A stretch of DNA of 64,000 nucleotides, taken from assembly GCA_029881995.1 (NCBI GenBank), contig JAOULO010000004.1:47346-111345 (forward strand), given 5' to 3'. Origin of the DNA: Gammaproteobacteria bacterium. GTDB taxonomy: Bacteria > Pseudomonadota > Gammaproteobacteria > UBA6429 > Thiohalophilaceae. Below the pieces are notes generated by a model. The model was given only the letters and a program-made list of their open reading frames with translations, made no database searches and had not been told where the DNA came from. The translations under genes and the position numbers were made by a program. This document shows, one piece after another, positions 18,112 to 28,776 of the stretch (position 1 is the first letter of the stretch; each line of letters starts with the position of its first letter).

Positions 18112-18813
18112 TTACATCTTTAACTGGATTACACCTCGTGAAAGGTTAATACACCCTTTTTTCTCAAGCCCTTTTAACACCCGACTAATGACTTCTCGAG
18201 ACGTTCCTAACTCACGGGCCAGCTCTGCGTGGGTGATATGAATGTCATCGGTACCAGAGGCGCGGGACATTTTTCCCAGAATACAGATAAGTCTGGAATT
18301 GAGGCTTTCAAACACCGTGGTTTCCATCAGCTCCAGCATGTCATTAAAGCGATCCGTCAGGCTGGTAAGTACATAGTTTCGGAAAATTTCTGAAATGGCC
18401 ATGGCCTGGAAAAATTGATCCCGGGTAAACATCAACACGCGCAGTGGTGTCTCTGACTTTGCAAAAGCACCATAGGCCTTGCGGTGCATCAGCCCATTGA
18501 TACTAAGTACACACAGATCACCCAGGCTGAGTCGATAAAGTGTAACCTCTCGATCATCCCTGGTCTGTTGGAAGACCCGTACACTGCCTTCAAGGATCAT
18601 GAAAAACTGCTCACAAGGTGAAGCCGGAGTCATGATCTCAAGATCCGCAGGCATGTCCATTAGCTGGGTGGAGTTGATAAGCGACTGCCAGGCATCGCTA
18701 TTCTCAGTCTCTAAAACTGGAAAGGCCTCACTGAGCATGGCCTGAAGATAATCAAAATTGGTTTGCAGCGTGTGGTCTGAACCAGAAACCGCCTTTTCGT
18801 CTATTGTCACCAT
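18112..18813 (-). CDS. Crp/Fnr-family transcription regulator
   Basis: A 233-residue regulator. An N-terminal cyclic-nucleotide-binding-like beta-barrel (about 20-140, with EQFFMILEGSVRVFQ) is joined by a long dimer helix to a winged helix-turn-helix (about 165-230: ITHAELARELGTSREVISRVLKGLEKKG). It lacks the Cys cluster of oxygen-sensing FNR and the exact cAMP pocket of CRP, so its signal is unknown. It lies directly upstream of the cupredoxin pair but has its own terminator. Start ATG at 18813 with GGGAGG close upstream. Confidence 0.9.
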   Translation of the reverse strand: MVTIDEKAVSGSDHTLQTNFDYLQAMLSEAFPVLETENSDAWQSLINSTQLMDMPADLEIMTPASPCEQFFMILEGSVRVFQQTRDDREVTLYRLSLGDLCVLSINGLMHRKAYGAFAKSETPLRVLMFTRDQFFQAMAISEIFRNYVLTSLTDRFNDMLELMETTVFESLNSRLICILGKMSRASGTDDIHITHAELARELGTSREVISRVLKGLEKKGCINLSRGVIQLKM

Positions 18814-19014
18814 GGCCTCCCACAAACTTAGTGAACGATAGTCTTGCCCTTCCGGGCAGCTTTGGTCTAAGAACGAATTCTATACTGGTAGGCTCGCATA
18901 GTGGAGAGATTAATTCACTGACGGGCGTCAAAAATCCACAAATAGCCCTAAAGTAGACACGTTTAGGAAATAAAAAAGGATATTTAGATAAAGTCTAAAT
19001 TATATGGGTTTTCT

Positions 19015-19761
19015 TCAGTCTACCGTCAATAGAATCGGGCGGCCCTGTGTAATAACCATCGTATGTTCATACTGTGCAGACAGGTTGTTCGGCTCAGCAC
19101 TCAGTGTCCAGCCATCGTCAGACTCTGTGACAAACCGGCTTCGGGTAGATAAAAACGGCTCAATAGTAATCACCTGACCCTTTTGTAATATTCGAGTATC
19201 ACGTCTCTCATAGTAACCGGGGATCTCTTTGGGCTCTTCATGCAGACTGCGTCCAACACCATGGCTACAGAGATTTTTTATAATCTTGAACCGATTCTGT
19301 TTGGCCACTTTTTCAATCGCCTTACCAATTCGATTCAGCGGCTGACCGGCACGGGCTTCATAACTGGCCTTTACAAGGGCCATACGGGTGGCATGACAAA
19401 GGCGATCCTTGAGGGGTGTTGAGGGCGGCATGACAAATGAACCGCCAGTATCAGCAAAATACCCGTTTTTTTCTGCAGAGACATCGATATTTACCATATC
19501 GCCAGGCTGAATAACTCGATCACCAGGAATTCCATGGGCTGCTTCTTCATTAATACTGATACAGGTATAGCCGGGAAAACCATAAGTAATCATAGGCGCA
19601 GAGTTGGCTTCGTATTTCTCAAACAACTGACGACCGATATCATCTAATTCTGCAGTAGTCATCCCCGGCTCGGCCTGCTGCATCATCTGTTTTAAGATAC
19701 TTGCAACGATGTGGCCGATGATTTTCAGTTGTTGAAGATCCTTGTCTGATTCAATGGTCAT
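19015..19761 (-). CDS. map: methionine aminopeptidase, type I
   Basis: A 248-residue pita-bread peptidase that removes initiator methionine from new proteins. Metal ligands of the family are visible: the first Asp in VNIDVSAEKNGYFADTGG, with the second Asp in FADTGG, His in CSHGVGRSLHEEP, and Glu in TIEPFLS and YEHTMVI. The N-terminus lacks the zinc-finger extension, as expected for bacterial type I. It is isolated rather than next to rpsB; the chromosome could carry a second copy. Confidence 0.93.
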   Translation of the reverse strand: MTIESDKDLQQLKIIGHIVASILKQMMQQAEPGMTTAELDDIGRQLFEKYEANSAPMITYGFPGYTCISINEEAAHGIPGDRVIQPGDMVNIDVSAEKNGYFADTGGSFVMPPSTPLKDRLCHATRMALVKASYEARAGQPLNRIGKAIEKVAKQNRFKIIKNLCSHGVGRSLHEEPKEIPGYYERRDTRILQKGQVITIEPFLSTRSRFVTESDDGWTLSAEPNNLSAQYEHTMVITQGRPILLTVD

Positions 19762-20080
19762 AGTCTATTCCTGAAACTGTTTAGTATATTAATTATACGC
19801 AAAAATCTGTCTAAATGACCTTCACCCTGGTTTTTCTATCCGTTCCACAGCTGAGAAATAGAGAACGCTGATTAAACTACGTCCTTTTCGGAACACCAAA
19901 TAATTCAGAAAGTTTTCATCAAACCAACTCTTCAGCACGCAACATAAACAAAAAAACACACTAGTTCGAATCATTTTATTGTCTAAACTGGAATTTATTA
20001 CAAAAAAATGGTGAATATTTCCTTTTAAACAGATTATATGCTTTGTAGCGTGCAGTAGAACCCGTTTCAAGGAGCAAATT
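19762..20080. other. intergenic region upstream of map
   Basis: A 319-base AT-rich gap with divergent genes on both sides. A minus-strand ORF of 89 codons (19822-20091) is Cys/Phe-rich, lacks a ribosome site and extends over the ribosome site and start of the plus-strand gene, so I treat it as non-coding. Promoters for map and for the 20081 gene must lie here. Confidence 0.4.
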
Positions 20081-20617
20081 ATGAAAACCATATCTAAAAG
20101 GAATTATGTTAAAACCATACTCATCAGTAGTGGACTACTTCTACTATCCAATGTCTCTTATGCAGAGACTTGCTGGACCATCATGCCCTCTACCTGTCAG
20201 CTGGACTATCGAAGTCTGGACGCCAAAAATTTTGCCCAGGTCTGGGGAGGACTGACATTCAGGGGCACGAATGTCGGCTATGTCATATTTCATTGCCCAA
20301 TGCCAGTCCAAAACCCACCATCAAGCGGAAGTTATGAAATTGTAGTGACTCATGAAAATGCCAATAACTCCAATAATTTTATCGGACTACAACTACGCAG
20401 GCTAAATGTAAGATCCATTGTGAATGATGTTAGTTTCAACACTCGAGATAGCTACAATGAACCCATAGGGAACTCTAATAACTATTTCCGTACCTATTCA
20501 CCTCGTTTTAAATTACCTTCTGGAGTTCACACGTACGTAATACAGGGCTATATATATCGCAATAATTACCGGCTGTATCCTTCCATGCGAGCTGTTCGAC
20601 TCTGTAAAGTTTACTAA
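20081..20617 (+). CDS. hypothetical secreted protein
   Basis: A 178-residue protein with a signal peptide (TILISSGLLLLSNVSYA, cleaved before ETCW). The mature part has four Cys (two near the N-terminus, one central, one near the end in RAVRLCKVY), suggesting disulphides, and a beta-rich Asn/Tyr/Arg-rich composition. No family recognised. Ribosome site AAGGAG before the ATG. Confidence 0.65.
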   Translation: MKTISKRNYVKTILISSGLLLLSNVSYAETCWTIMPSTCQLDYRSLDAKNFAQVWGGLTFRGTNVGYVIFHCPMPVQNPPSSGSYEIVVTHENANNSNNFIGLQLRRLNVRSIVNDVSFNTRDSYNEPIGNSNNYFRTYSPRFKLPSGVHTYVIQGYIYRNNYRLYPSMRAVRLCKVY

Positions 20618-20621
20618 CAAT

Positions 20622-20650
20622 AAAAAGCCGGGCATTACCCGGCTTTATTA
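20622..20650. terminator. bidirectional terminator between the secreted protein and gyrB
   Basis: A perfect nine-base stem (AAAGCCGGG and CCCGGCTTT, 20624-20646, loop CATTA) with A and T flanks lies between two convergent genes. Confidence 0.9.
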
Positions 20651-20671
20651 TTGTGTTACATATACTTTAAA

Positions 20672-23101
<2,430 letters not shown>

Positions 23102-23355
23102 TTATGTACGTGGGTAGTAACCTGAAAATTATAACCTAATAGACGTGTTAACGCTTTGATAACTTGATGATCTGACTAAATAACACGGCAAGATATACCC
23201 TGATAAAACACAATTTGGCCATTTAAAACATTGTATAAAAAACAGCCATGTTTCAAACACCAAAAATACACTAACCACCTGAAATTACTAAGTATTATAA
23301 AATATGAATACTATGTTATAACATCATCAGAGGATTTCACTATAGGGAGGTAATC

Positions 23356-23886
23356 ATGAAAAAACTCATCACGACGCTGTTTCTAGGCCTGTTTCTCATC
23401 CAGCCCACGTTGTCACATGCCACCATTATTGAGGGTGGAGGCGTTTACACTAATAGTCTTGGCAATTTTTCGTTAGATTTTGTTGTCGAAGTTGATGACA
23501 CTTATAACTGGGTTGATGGTGACAACTCATCTGCAACCGGGATGATATATAGCTTTAGCGTGTTTGAACTCAATACCCGTGACTTAATAAACGATCCTTT
23601 AGTTAGTCTTTCATTAAATCTTTTCGAAAGTTTCACTGATTCTGGCACTTTGTTTGGCGATAGTTCAGGTGATCTCTGGGAAATATCCATGGCTGTTAGA
23701 GGCCAGCTGCTAGTAACGATTGATCGTGAAAATACGATAATTAGTGATTTAAAAACAATAGAAACTTATCAGGCCACACAATCCTATCTCCATGTTTCAA
23801 ATCAGCCTATTTATGAACCGAATATGTTAGGTTTAATTGCTCTGGGCCTGTTCTCTCTTGGAATGGTTCGTCGAAGAAACAAGTAA
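23356..23886 (+). CDS. PEP-CTERM-type exported protein
   Basis: A 176-residue protein with an N-terminal signal peptide ending at SHA and a C-terminal sorting signal: a short motif YEPN, a hydrophobic span (MLGLIALGLFSLGM) and a terminal basic cluster VRRRNK. This is the PEP-CTERM layout, recognised by an exosortase and linked to exopolysaccharide export. The mature part has no recognised domain. The motif is YEPN rather than PEP, so it is a variant. Ribosome site GGGAGG. No exosortase is in this window. Confidence 0.75.
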   Translation: MKKLITTLFLGLFLIQPTLSHATIIEGGGVYTNSLGNFSLDFVVEVDDTYNWVDGDNSSATGMIYSFSVFELNTRDLINDPLVSLSLNLFESFTDSGTLFGDSSGDLWEISMAVRGQLLVTIDRENTIISDLKTIETYQATQSYLHVSNQPIYEPNMLGLIALGLFSLGMVRRRNK

Positions 23887-23904
23887 ACAATTTGTAATAA
23901 TGAA

Positions 23905-23933
23905 ATAAAAAGCCCCTAATGGGGCTTTTTTTG
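23905..23933. terminator. bidirectional terminator after the PEP-CTERM gene
   Basis: A ten-base stem AAAAAGCCCC / GGGGCTTTTT with loop TAAT (23907-23930) is followed by T residues and lies between convergent genes. Confidence 0.9.
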
Positions 23934-23934
23934 C

Positions 23935-24273
23935 CTATTTCTTGTCTTTAATACTGGCCTGATAGAGTTTGATTTCTCTCAGCTTGCTTTGCATGCTCTT
24001 ATAGGTCTTGTCTGAAATACCTTTGGAACTAACATCCATCACGGCGACATGGCCAAGGAGGCCTGTTTCGAGGACGCTAATGGCCTTTTTGGTATTACCC
24101 AGTTTCAAATGATTCAGGGCATCCAGGGTGATAGTGGCGTTCGCCAGTTCGGATTTGAATGTCTCGTGTCGGTAATAGGCCTTACTGGACTTAAACGCGA
24201 CGACTCCGACCAGTAAACTTACAACAATGGTGTAGATCAGGCTTTTTACAACGTGTATTTGAGTGGTTTTCAT
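23935..24273 (-). CDS. hypothetical membrane-anchored protein
   Basis: A 112-residue protein with one N-terminal membrane span (SLIYTIVVSLLVGVVAF) and a soluble helical domain rich in Lys and Leu (ITLDALNHLKLGNTKKAISV). The helical part resembles a small TPR-like hairpin. No family recognised. Confidence 0.55.
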   Translation of the reverse strand: MKTTQIHVVKSLIYTIVVSLLVGVVAFKSSKAYYRHETFKSELANATITLDALNHLKLGNTKKAISVLETGLLGHVAVMDVSSKGISDKTYKSMQSKLREIKLYQASIKDKK

Positions 24274-24549
24274 ACGATTCCTGTGTCCTGGCTGCCATAA
24301 GGGAGACTTAATACTGAATTTATAATTTTGGATAGGATTCGCGATTATTCAAGGTCACGATTTTCAGGAGGCACTTTTTGGGCGCCTGAAATTGGCTCGG
24401 GCTGTTAATATGCATTTCAGCTTCATTTTCGCCTGTGGCAGGCTTAACAGGACTTCATCAACAATTTGCCTGATCCAGGAAATCTGTGGGGTTTCGATTT
24501 GAGCTATGGGTGCCCTGGGTACTTCACGGCAAACCACAACTTCCTTTAT

Positions 24550-24744
24550 GATCAAAAAATAAGCACATTTTTGTCAAAGCCGATTTTGATCAAAAAGTAT
24601 ACACTAAGACAAAAAAGCTTGACATTTTACAAAAAAGTGAGTTTTTCGTCTTAATATAAGACTAAAAAGTTGATTATTTTTTGATCATTTGCATTTTTTC
24701 GTCAATGCCAAATCTGCAGTCAAAAAATGTAGTAGATTTTTGTC
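24550..24744. repeat. array of about eleven GAYNAAAAA-type motifs in both orientations
   Basis: Copies read by eye: plus-orientation GATCAAAAAA 24550, GATCAAAAAG 24588, AAGACAAAAAAGC 24606, TACAAAAAAGT 24628, AAGACTAAAAAGT 24658 and GTCAAAAAAT 24719. Minus-orientation copies (TTTTTGTC, TTTTTCGTC, TTTTTTGATC and similar) lie at 24568, 24642, 24677, 24694 and 24737. Spacing is irregular (about 10-35 bases), so this is not a CRISPR or simple tandem repeat. Confidence 0.65.
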
Positions 24745-25020
24745 TAGATCCCTTGAATTTTTTTTCCGAGGGTAAAATCGGCCAGCGACTTTTCTAAAAA
24801 GGACTTGACACGGATCTGGGCCATTTTCAGCCGTTTTGGGATCCATTCGCCCCAGCTATAGCTTGGCCTGGACTGGTTTGAGAACGTGGATCACAAAGGA
24901 TCTCAGAGAGTGGATTTTTTCCTAGCTTTGGTGGGAAATTCTGGCTTGGCGCTGAAATCGGTATGGGGCGTCTTTAGTCAAAAAGATTAGACTAAAATCA
25001 ATGACACCTTGTCCTGGTCA

Positions 25021-25036
25021 TGTTCCACGTGAAACC
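25021..25036. promoter_or_regulatory. parS-like ParB-binding site
   Basis: TGTTCCACGTGAAACC matches the near-palindromic bacterial parS consensus (TGTTNCACGTGAAACA) at 15 of 16 positions. It abuts the stop codon of the lipoprotein gene ending at 25037. Confidence 0.85.
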
Positions 25037-25801
25037 TTAAGAACCTGCAGGGCAGTCTGAGATTGCGTAGCCACTTTCCTGACCGGTTTGTAGTTCAGAG
25101 ACAGGACGGTAACCAAGATCATAGGCCTTTTCGGTGTCTTCATTCTTGATGGTGTGGATGTTGATATCGCCAGTTCCAGCAATAAAACAAACGGCAGGGA
25201 AGGCTACCTGTGTCAGGTAGCCACACTGAGAGTTGGCAACCGCAATCCCATTATCAACCAGTTTCTGGGCTGTGGTTTCCTTGCTTTGGCCACTGTTTTC
25301 GTCACATTGAATTTTGCCACTGGAAACAAAGACGAGGTTATGGGTTGTGGACATATCCGGGCGATCACAGGAGATCAGTTCAAGACCTAGATCGCTGTCT
25401 TGTGAGCCGATGTAACTAATTGGATTGAAGCCCAGGTTGATAGCTTTGAGAAAGTCATTACCAGCGATTAAATGTAGATTAATACGCCTGTCTTTGTTCG
25501 AGCATTCTGACGCTGAGAAAAAAAATCGACCTGTCTTAATGGCACAGCCTGAGCGAGTTACAGCAATTTCATTCTCCCGAAGTATATTCGCAGTAGTTGG
25601 TGGAAGATGATAGTTTGAGGCACATTTTTCAATGAACATCACCGATGTTTCATCAGCATCACGAAAAGATTTATCGATATCAGCCTGGTTGAGTTCATAA
25701 TCCGGATTCGATTCAGGCCCACTGTCTCCATTACCACAGGCAGACAAAGCAAGGATAGCTACGGCAGGAATTATTATTCTAGATATCTGCATTTTCACCA
25801 C
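25037..25801 (-). CDS. hypothetical lipoprotein with internal duplication
   Basis: A 254-residue lipoprotein: leader ending in lipobox LSAC, mature protein starting CGNGDSG. Two similar blocks follow: one from TTANILRENEIAVTRSGC to GLELISC, the other from TTAQKLVDNGIAVANSQC to GYAISDC. Each has three to four Cys and an L-G-[FY]-[NR]-P-[IV]-S motif. The pattern suggests an ancient domain duplication with disulphide-bonded repeats. Function unknown. It lies between gyrB and recF. Confidence 0.7.
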   Translation of the reverse strand: MVKMQISRIIIPAVAILALSACGNGDSGPESNPDYELNQADIDKSFRDADETSVMFIEKCASNYHLPPTTANILRENEIAVTRSGCAIKTGRFFFSASECSNKDRRINLHLIAGNDFLKAINLGFNPISYIGSQDSDLGLELISCDRPDMSTTHNLVFVSSGKIQCDENSGQSKETTAQKLVDNGIAVANSQCGYLTQVAFPAVCFIAGTGDINIHTIKNEDTEKAYDLGYRPVSELQTGQESGYAISDCPAGS

Positions 25802-25915
25802 ACTCCCTGGTTTTTATTACTAATATTTTAGCGGTTATAGGCCTCTTAAGCCATTAGGTAAGACGATCTAATTTGTTCTAGAACACATATCAACGAGGCT
25901 AGTATCGACCTAAAT

Positions 25916-27016
25916 TTAATCGATGAGAACCACTGCCTGCGAAGGAAGCCTCTCTTCTACCTCACCCTGTTCCACGTGAAACATCTTGTGGCCCTGCTCA
26001 CGAGGTATATCCAGCAAACTGGCCTCTGTCAGGGTAATAAATATCTGGGCCTGAGTCGACAGGAGTAAATCCAGCAAGGCCGCTCGCTTACGGTTATCCA
26101 GTTCTGCGGCCAGGTCATCCACCATAATCACACACCTTAAGCCCTGCTCCCGGGCCAGATGGCTAACCTGGGCCAGCTGCATGGCAGAGATAAACAGCTT
26201 GGTCTGGCCACGGGAGAGCACCTCCTGGGCGGGGATGCCGTTAAACTTGAAGACCAGCTCGGCCCGATGGGGCCCGTACTGGGTATGGCCCCTGTCTCGG
26301 TCTCTCGGCAGTGAAGCAGCCAGCAGGTTGGCAAGGTTCTCGTCCTGCGGCCAGCCCTGCTGAAAACTAAGCTCTGGCTGCTGACCGATGAGAGTTTCAC
26401 TGTAGTCCTGAAGTATGGGCATAAGCCCTGACAAATAGGCCTCACGAGACCTTGTAATTGATGTCGCTGACTCCACCAGCGCCCTGTCCCAGACAGCGAT
26501 CTGACTGTTCGCCTGGTGTTGGCGCAGGGCAGCATTGCGCTGCTGCAGGACCCGATGAAAGGCCCGCCAGTTGGCAAGATAATCATGTTTCACGTGGAAC
26601 ACTCCCCAGTCCAGAAAACGCCGTCGCATCTTGGGGCCCTGTTCGAGCAGGCTACTAACCTGGGGTGTAATCAACTGCAGAGGCAGGTGTCGTGTCAGAA
26701 CAGAGGTTTGGTTCACGCCCTGCCCATCAACTCGAATCTCGGTCTTTCGGCGACTGCGCTCGATACCCAGTTGGTGGGTATGTGGGCCGGTCTGTAGACG
26801 TCCAAATACGGTTAATTTGTCGGTCTCATGCTGAATAACATGTTGTATACGATGGGTACGAAAAGACTTGGCCGTGGACAATAAATGAATGGCCTCCAGC
26901 AGACTGGTCTTGCCGCTGGCGTTCTCACCGAAGATGATATTGAGCTGGGCATGGGGTTCAATGTCCACGCCCTTCAAATTCCGTACCTGGTTTGCTCGTA
27001 GCAGAATGATGCTCAT
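25916..27016 (-). CDS. recF: DNA replication and repair protein RecF
   Basis: A 366-residue SMC-like ATPase that loads RecA at gaps with RecO/RecR. The Walker A is GENASGKTSLLEAIH (near residues 31-45), the signature LSRGQTKLFISAMQLAQ lies near 275, and Walker B is CVIMVDDLAAELD near 305. The start at 27016 (MSIILLRANQVRNLKGVD) matches the family; an upstream in-frame ATG at 27181 would add 55 residues and overlap the antitoxin gene. Two parS sites lie inside the gene. It is about 4.7 kb from dnaN and 2.8 kb from gyrB instead of adjacent. Confidence 0.96.
   Translation of the reverse strand: MSIILLRANQVRNLKGVDIEPHAQLNIIFGENASGKTSLLEAIHLLSTAKSFRTHRIQHVIQHETDKLTVFGRLQTGPHTHQLGIERSRRKTEIRVDGQGVNQTSVLTRHLPLQLITPQVSSLLEQGPKMRRRFLDWGVFHVKHDYLANWRAFHRVLQQRNAALRQHQANSQIAVWDRALVESATSITRSREAYLSGLMPILQDYSETLIGQQPELSFQQGWPQDENLANLLAASLPRDRDRGHTQYGPHRAELVFKFNGIPAQEVLSRGQTKLFISAMQLAQVSHLAREQGLRCVIMVDDLAAELDNRKRAALLDLLLSTQAQIFITLTEASLLDIPREQGHKMFHVEQGEVEERLPSQAVVLID
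25968..25983. promoter_or_regulatory. parS site in the 3' end of recF
   Basis: TGTTCCACGTGAAACA is a full match to the parS consensus bound by ParB (Spo0J), the CTP-dependent chromosome-partition clamp. Confidence 0.95.
26586..26601. promoter_or_regulatory. parS site inside recF
   Basis: TGTTTCACGTGGAACA is a full match to the parS family, oriented as the mirror of the site at 25968. Such sites within or near recF are known from Pseudomonas origins. Confidence 0.95.
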
Positions 27017-27089
27017 TGCAAATGTGCTGCTGTTGTAATTGGCCTGGGCAGGATTATACGCCCTTATGCTGTCTTGGGTATGGGCTCGC

Positions 27090-27425
27090 TCAGTCAGGTT
27101 TACGGGTTGGACGAGCACGCCAGGCAGGGATGCTTGGTTGTTTTTTTTCTGTCCCAATATATTCGAAATGACCCGAAACAAACTTGTGTAAAAGGCTTGA
27201 AATCAGGGTTTGGTAGGGGATTCCCTCACGCAGGGCAATTCGTTGCAAACCTTCCAGATCCCTGCTGGAAATACGAATATTGATACGCTTGTCTTTTTTC
27301 AGGGTCTCATCGGCCGCCTGGATGAACTGGGCTTTTTTTGCGGCAGACAATTCTGGAATAAGCTCACCAGTTTTGAAGGCATTGAGTACATCCCGGTCCT
27401 GCCGGTATCTGTCATCCTGGCTCAT
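27090..27425 (-). CDS. CopG/BrnA-like antitoxin
   Basis: A 111-residue protein. The core KDKRINIRISSRDLEGLQRI, then ALREGIPYQTLISSLLHKFV, is the ribbon-helix-helix fold of COG5304-type antitoxins. It overlaps the toxin gene by four bases (27422-27425), with the toxin first, as in BrnT-BrnA modules. It would bind the toxin and repress its own promoter. It lies just upstream of recF on the same strand. Confidence 0.85.
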   Translation of the reverse strand: MSQDDRYRQDRDVLNAFKTGELIPELSAAKKAQFIQAADETLKKDKRINIRISSRDLEGLQRIALREGIPYQTLISSLLHKFVSGHFEYIGTEKKQPSIPAWRARPTRKPD

Positions 27426-27703
27426 GACAAACTTCCCGAATAGACTTTTTTTGCAATCCGACAGGGTGTAATTGTCTGAAGACAGTAGGCCTCATGGGTT
27501 TCAACAAAGGGGACCAGGTAGGTGTAATGGTCGATTTCTACAACAAGCACACCCTGTTGAGGGTCGCGCTGTGGATTTCGGTATCGCAGGCAATCCAGTA
27601 AATTACCCTTCTGAATATAGAACACTACATCCTCAAACGAGATACCACGTTCTTCCAGCAGCTGCAGACTCCGAATTGGCTCCCAGGTAAAACATTTATT
27701 CAT
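27422..27703 (-). CDS. BrnT-like ribonuclease-type toxin
   Basis: A 93-residue small toxin: ERGISFEDVVFYIQKGNLLD, then a strand-rich centre (GVLVVEIDHYTYLVPFVET), then TITPCRIAKKVY. This is the BrnT/RelE-fold layout found with CopG antitoxins of the type that follows it. The catalytic set is not fully diagnosable by eye. First gene of a two-gene toxin-antitoxin operon. Confidence 0.8.
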   Translation of the reverse strand: MNKCFTWEPIRSLQLLEERGISFEDVVFYIQKGNLLDCLRYRNPQRDPQQGVLVVEIDHYTYLVPFVETHEAYCLQTITPCRIAKKVYSGSLS

Positions 27704-27919
27704 AAATCAACAAGATAACTAAGTGTGTGCCTAATGTACTCAGCTAGATATCGGCCATATTTCTGGAAGGTTTAGTTTGGCCGCTGAGATGAAGGGAGAG
27801 GACCGTCGCTAATTAATTATCATTTTTTCGTTTTAAGCGGATATTGTGTGCAAGCAAAACAAGCCCTTGTCACGGTCTCCGTAAGTATAAAAAATTGTAT
27901 TAGAACTTATTAAACGTAT

Positions 27920-28639
27920 TTATCTAAGGGTTTGTTCTTCGATCGTCACTCGCATACTCACCATGTCCAGCTGGGCAGCACTATCATCAATTTCTAGCCC
28001 CAGGAATTTTTTCATGGCTTCACTATTCAAACTACGAGGATCGATTTCATCCTCAAACCGACCATCGGCACTCATTTCTGCGTACGTCTCTTCAGCTGGA
28101 TAAAAGTCAGCATAGCGATCACCTGAATCGGTCATCCCTTCCGTTGAGAAATAGACCCGGGTTGTGGGCGGAAGATTTTCCAGGCTAGTATGGGCCGATT
28201 TTGAGAGTGTCAGTCGCAGGGTATTTTCAGATTGGCTCGATACCGGTATCACATCCAGTACCACGGCATAGCCGCCATTCGACAGGTGTTCGAACAGGGC
28301 CGCCCGGGCATAGGTAGGGGCCGCAAGCAGGGCCGCATCATTTTCTAGCTTGTAATGAAACAGGGCGATACGCAGATCCCCCGCATTAACGATGCCATCA
28401 TCATTCACATCCAGGGACATGCCCCAGTGATATTCCAGCTGGCCGGCTTGGGTACCGAATCGATTAAATTCCAGTTGCTCAGGCAGATTGAGCATGGTCA
28501 TTTCGACAGTAATGGTAGGTGAGTTATTTAACGACTTGTGCGTGTCCTCGTTCCCGGTCTGGGTATTAAGCGTACTGGCACCCCCGCAACCGGAAAACAG
28601 CAACACCAGGACCAGCAGGCCCAGTATTCTGATATCCAT
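27920..28639 (-). CDS. hypothetical lipoprotein (family A, copy 1)
   Basis: A 239-residue lipoprotein with lipobox FSGC and mature start CGGAST. Its domain is shared with the next upstream gene: TVEMTMLNLPEQL, then YHWGMSLDVNDDGIVNAGDLR (a calcium-loop-like D-N-D-G stretch), and a closing DMVSMRVTIEE. No enzyme motif recognised. Ribosome site GGGGAGG. Confidence 0.7.
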   Translation of the reverse strand: MDIRILGLLVLVLLFSGCGGASTLNTQTGNEDTHKSLNNSPTITVEMTMLNLPEQLEFNRFGTQAGQLEYHWGMSLDVNDDGIVNAGDLRIALFHYKLENDAALLAAPTYARAALFEHLSNGGYAVVLDVIPVSSQSENTLRLTLSKSAHTSLENLPPTTRVYFSTEGMTDSGDRYADFYPAEETYAEMSADGRFEDEIDPRSLNSEAMKKFLGLEIDDSAAQLDMVSMRVTIEEQTLR

Positions 28640-28776
28640 TTTTCCTCCCCACCGATTTATTTAATATTTAACGTGGGATGGTCATTATATCCACAATTAT
28701 TGTGGTGCATCAAGAATTTTGATTATTTTTTGTTCGTTGTAGTAACGACAAGATTACATCAGATTATTAGAGACAA

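Larger units (their letters stand above)
24274..25036. other. long non-coding AT-rich region with A-tract motif array
   Basis: Over 760 bases without a convincing gene, between a hypothetical gene and a lipoprotein gene. It is dominated by short motifs of the form GAC/GAT/GTC followed by five or six A residues, in both orientations, densest at 24550-24744, with two more at 24976-24999. The right end carries a parS-like site directly against the stop codon of the lipoprotein gene. Confidence 0.7.

Noticed and set aside
19822..20091. 89-codon minus-strand ORF upstream of map
   Set aside because: No ribosome site, odd composition, and it covers the ribosome site and start of the plus-strand gene.
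24550..24744. Possible CRISPR array
   Set aside because: Units are only about 10-13 bases, degenerate, in both orientations and unevenly spaced. No constant repeat of 23 bases or more and no cas gene.
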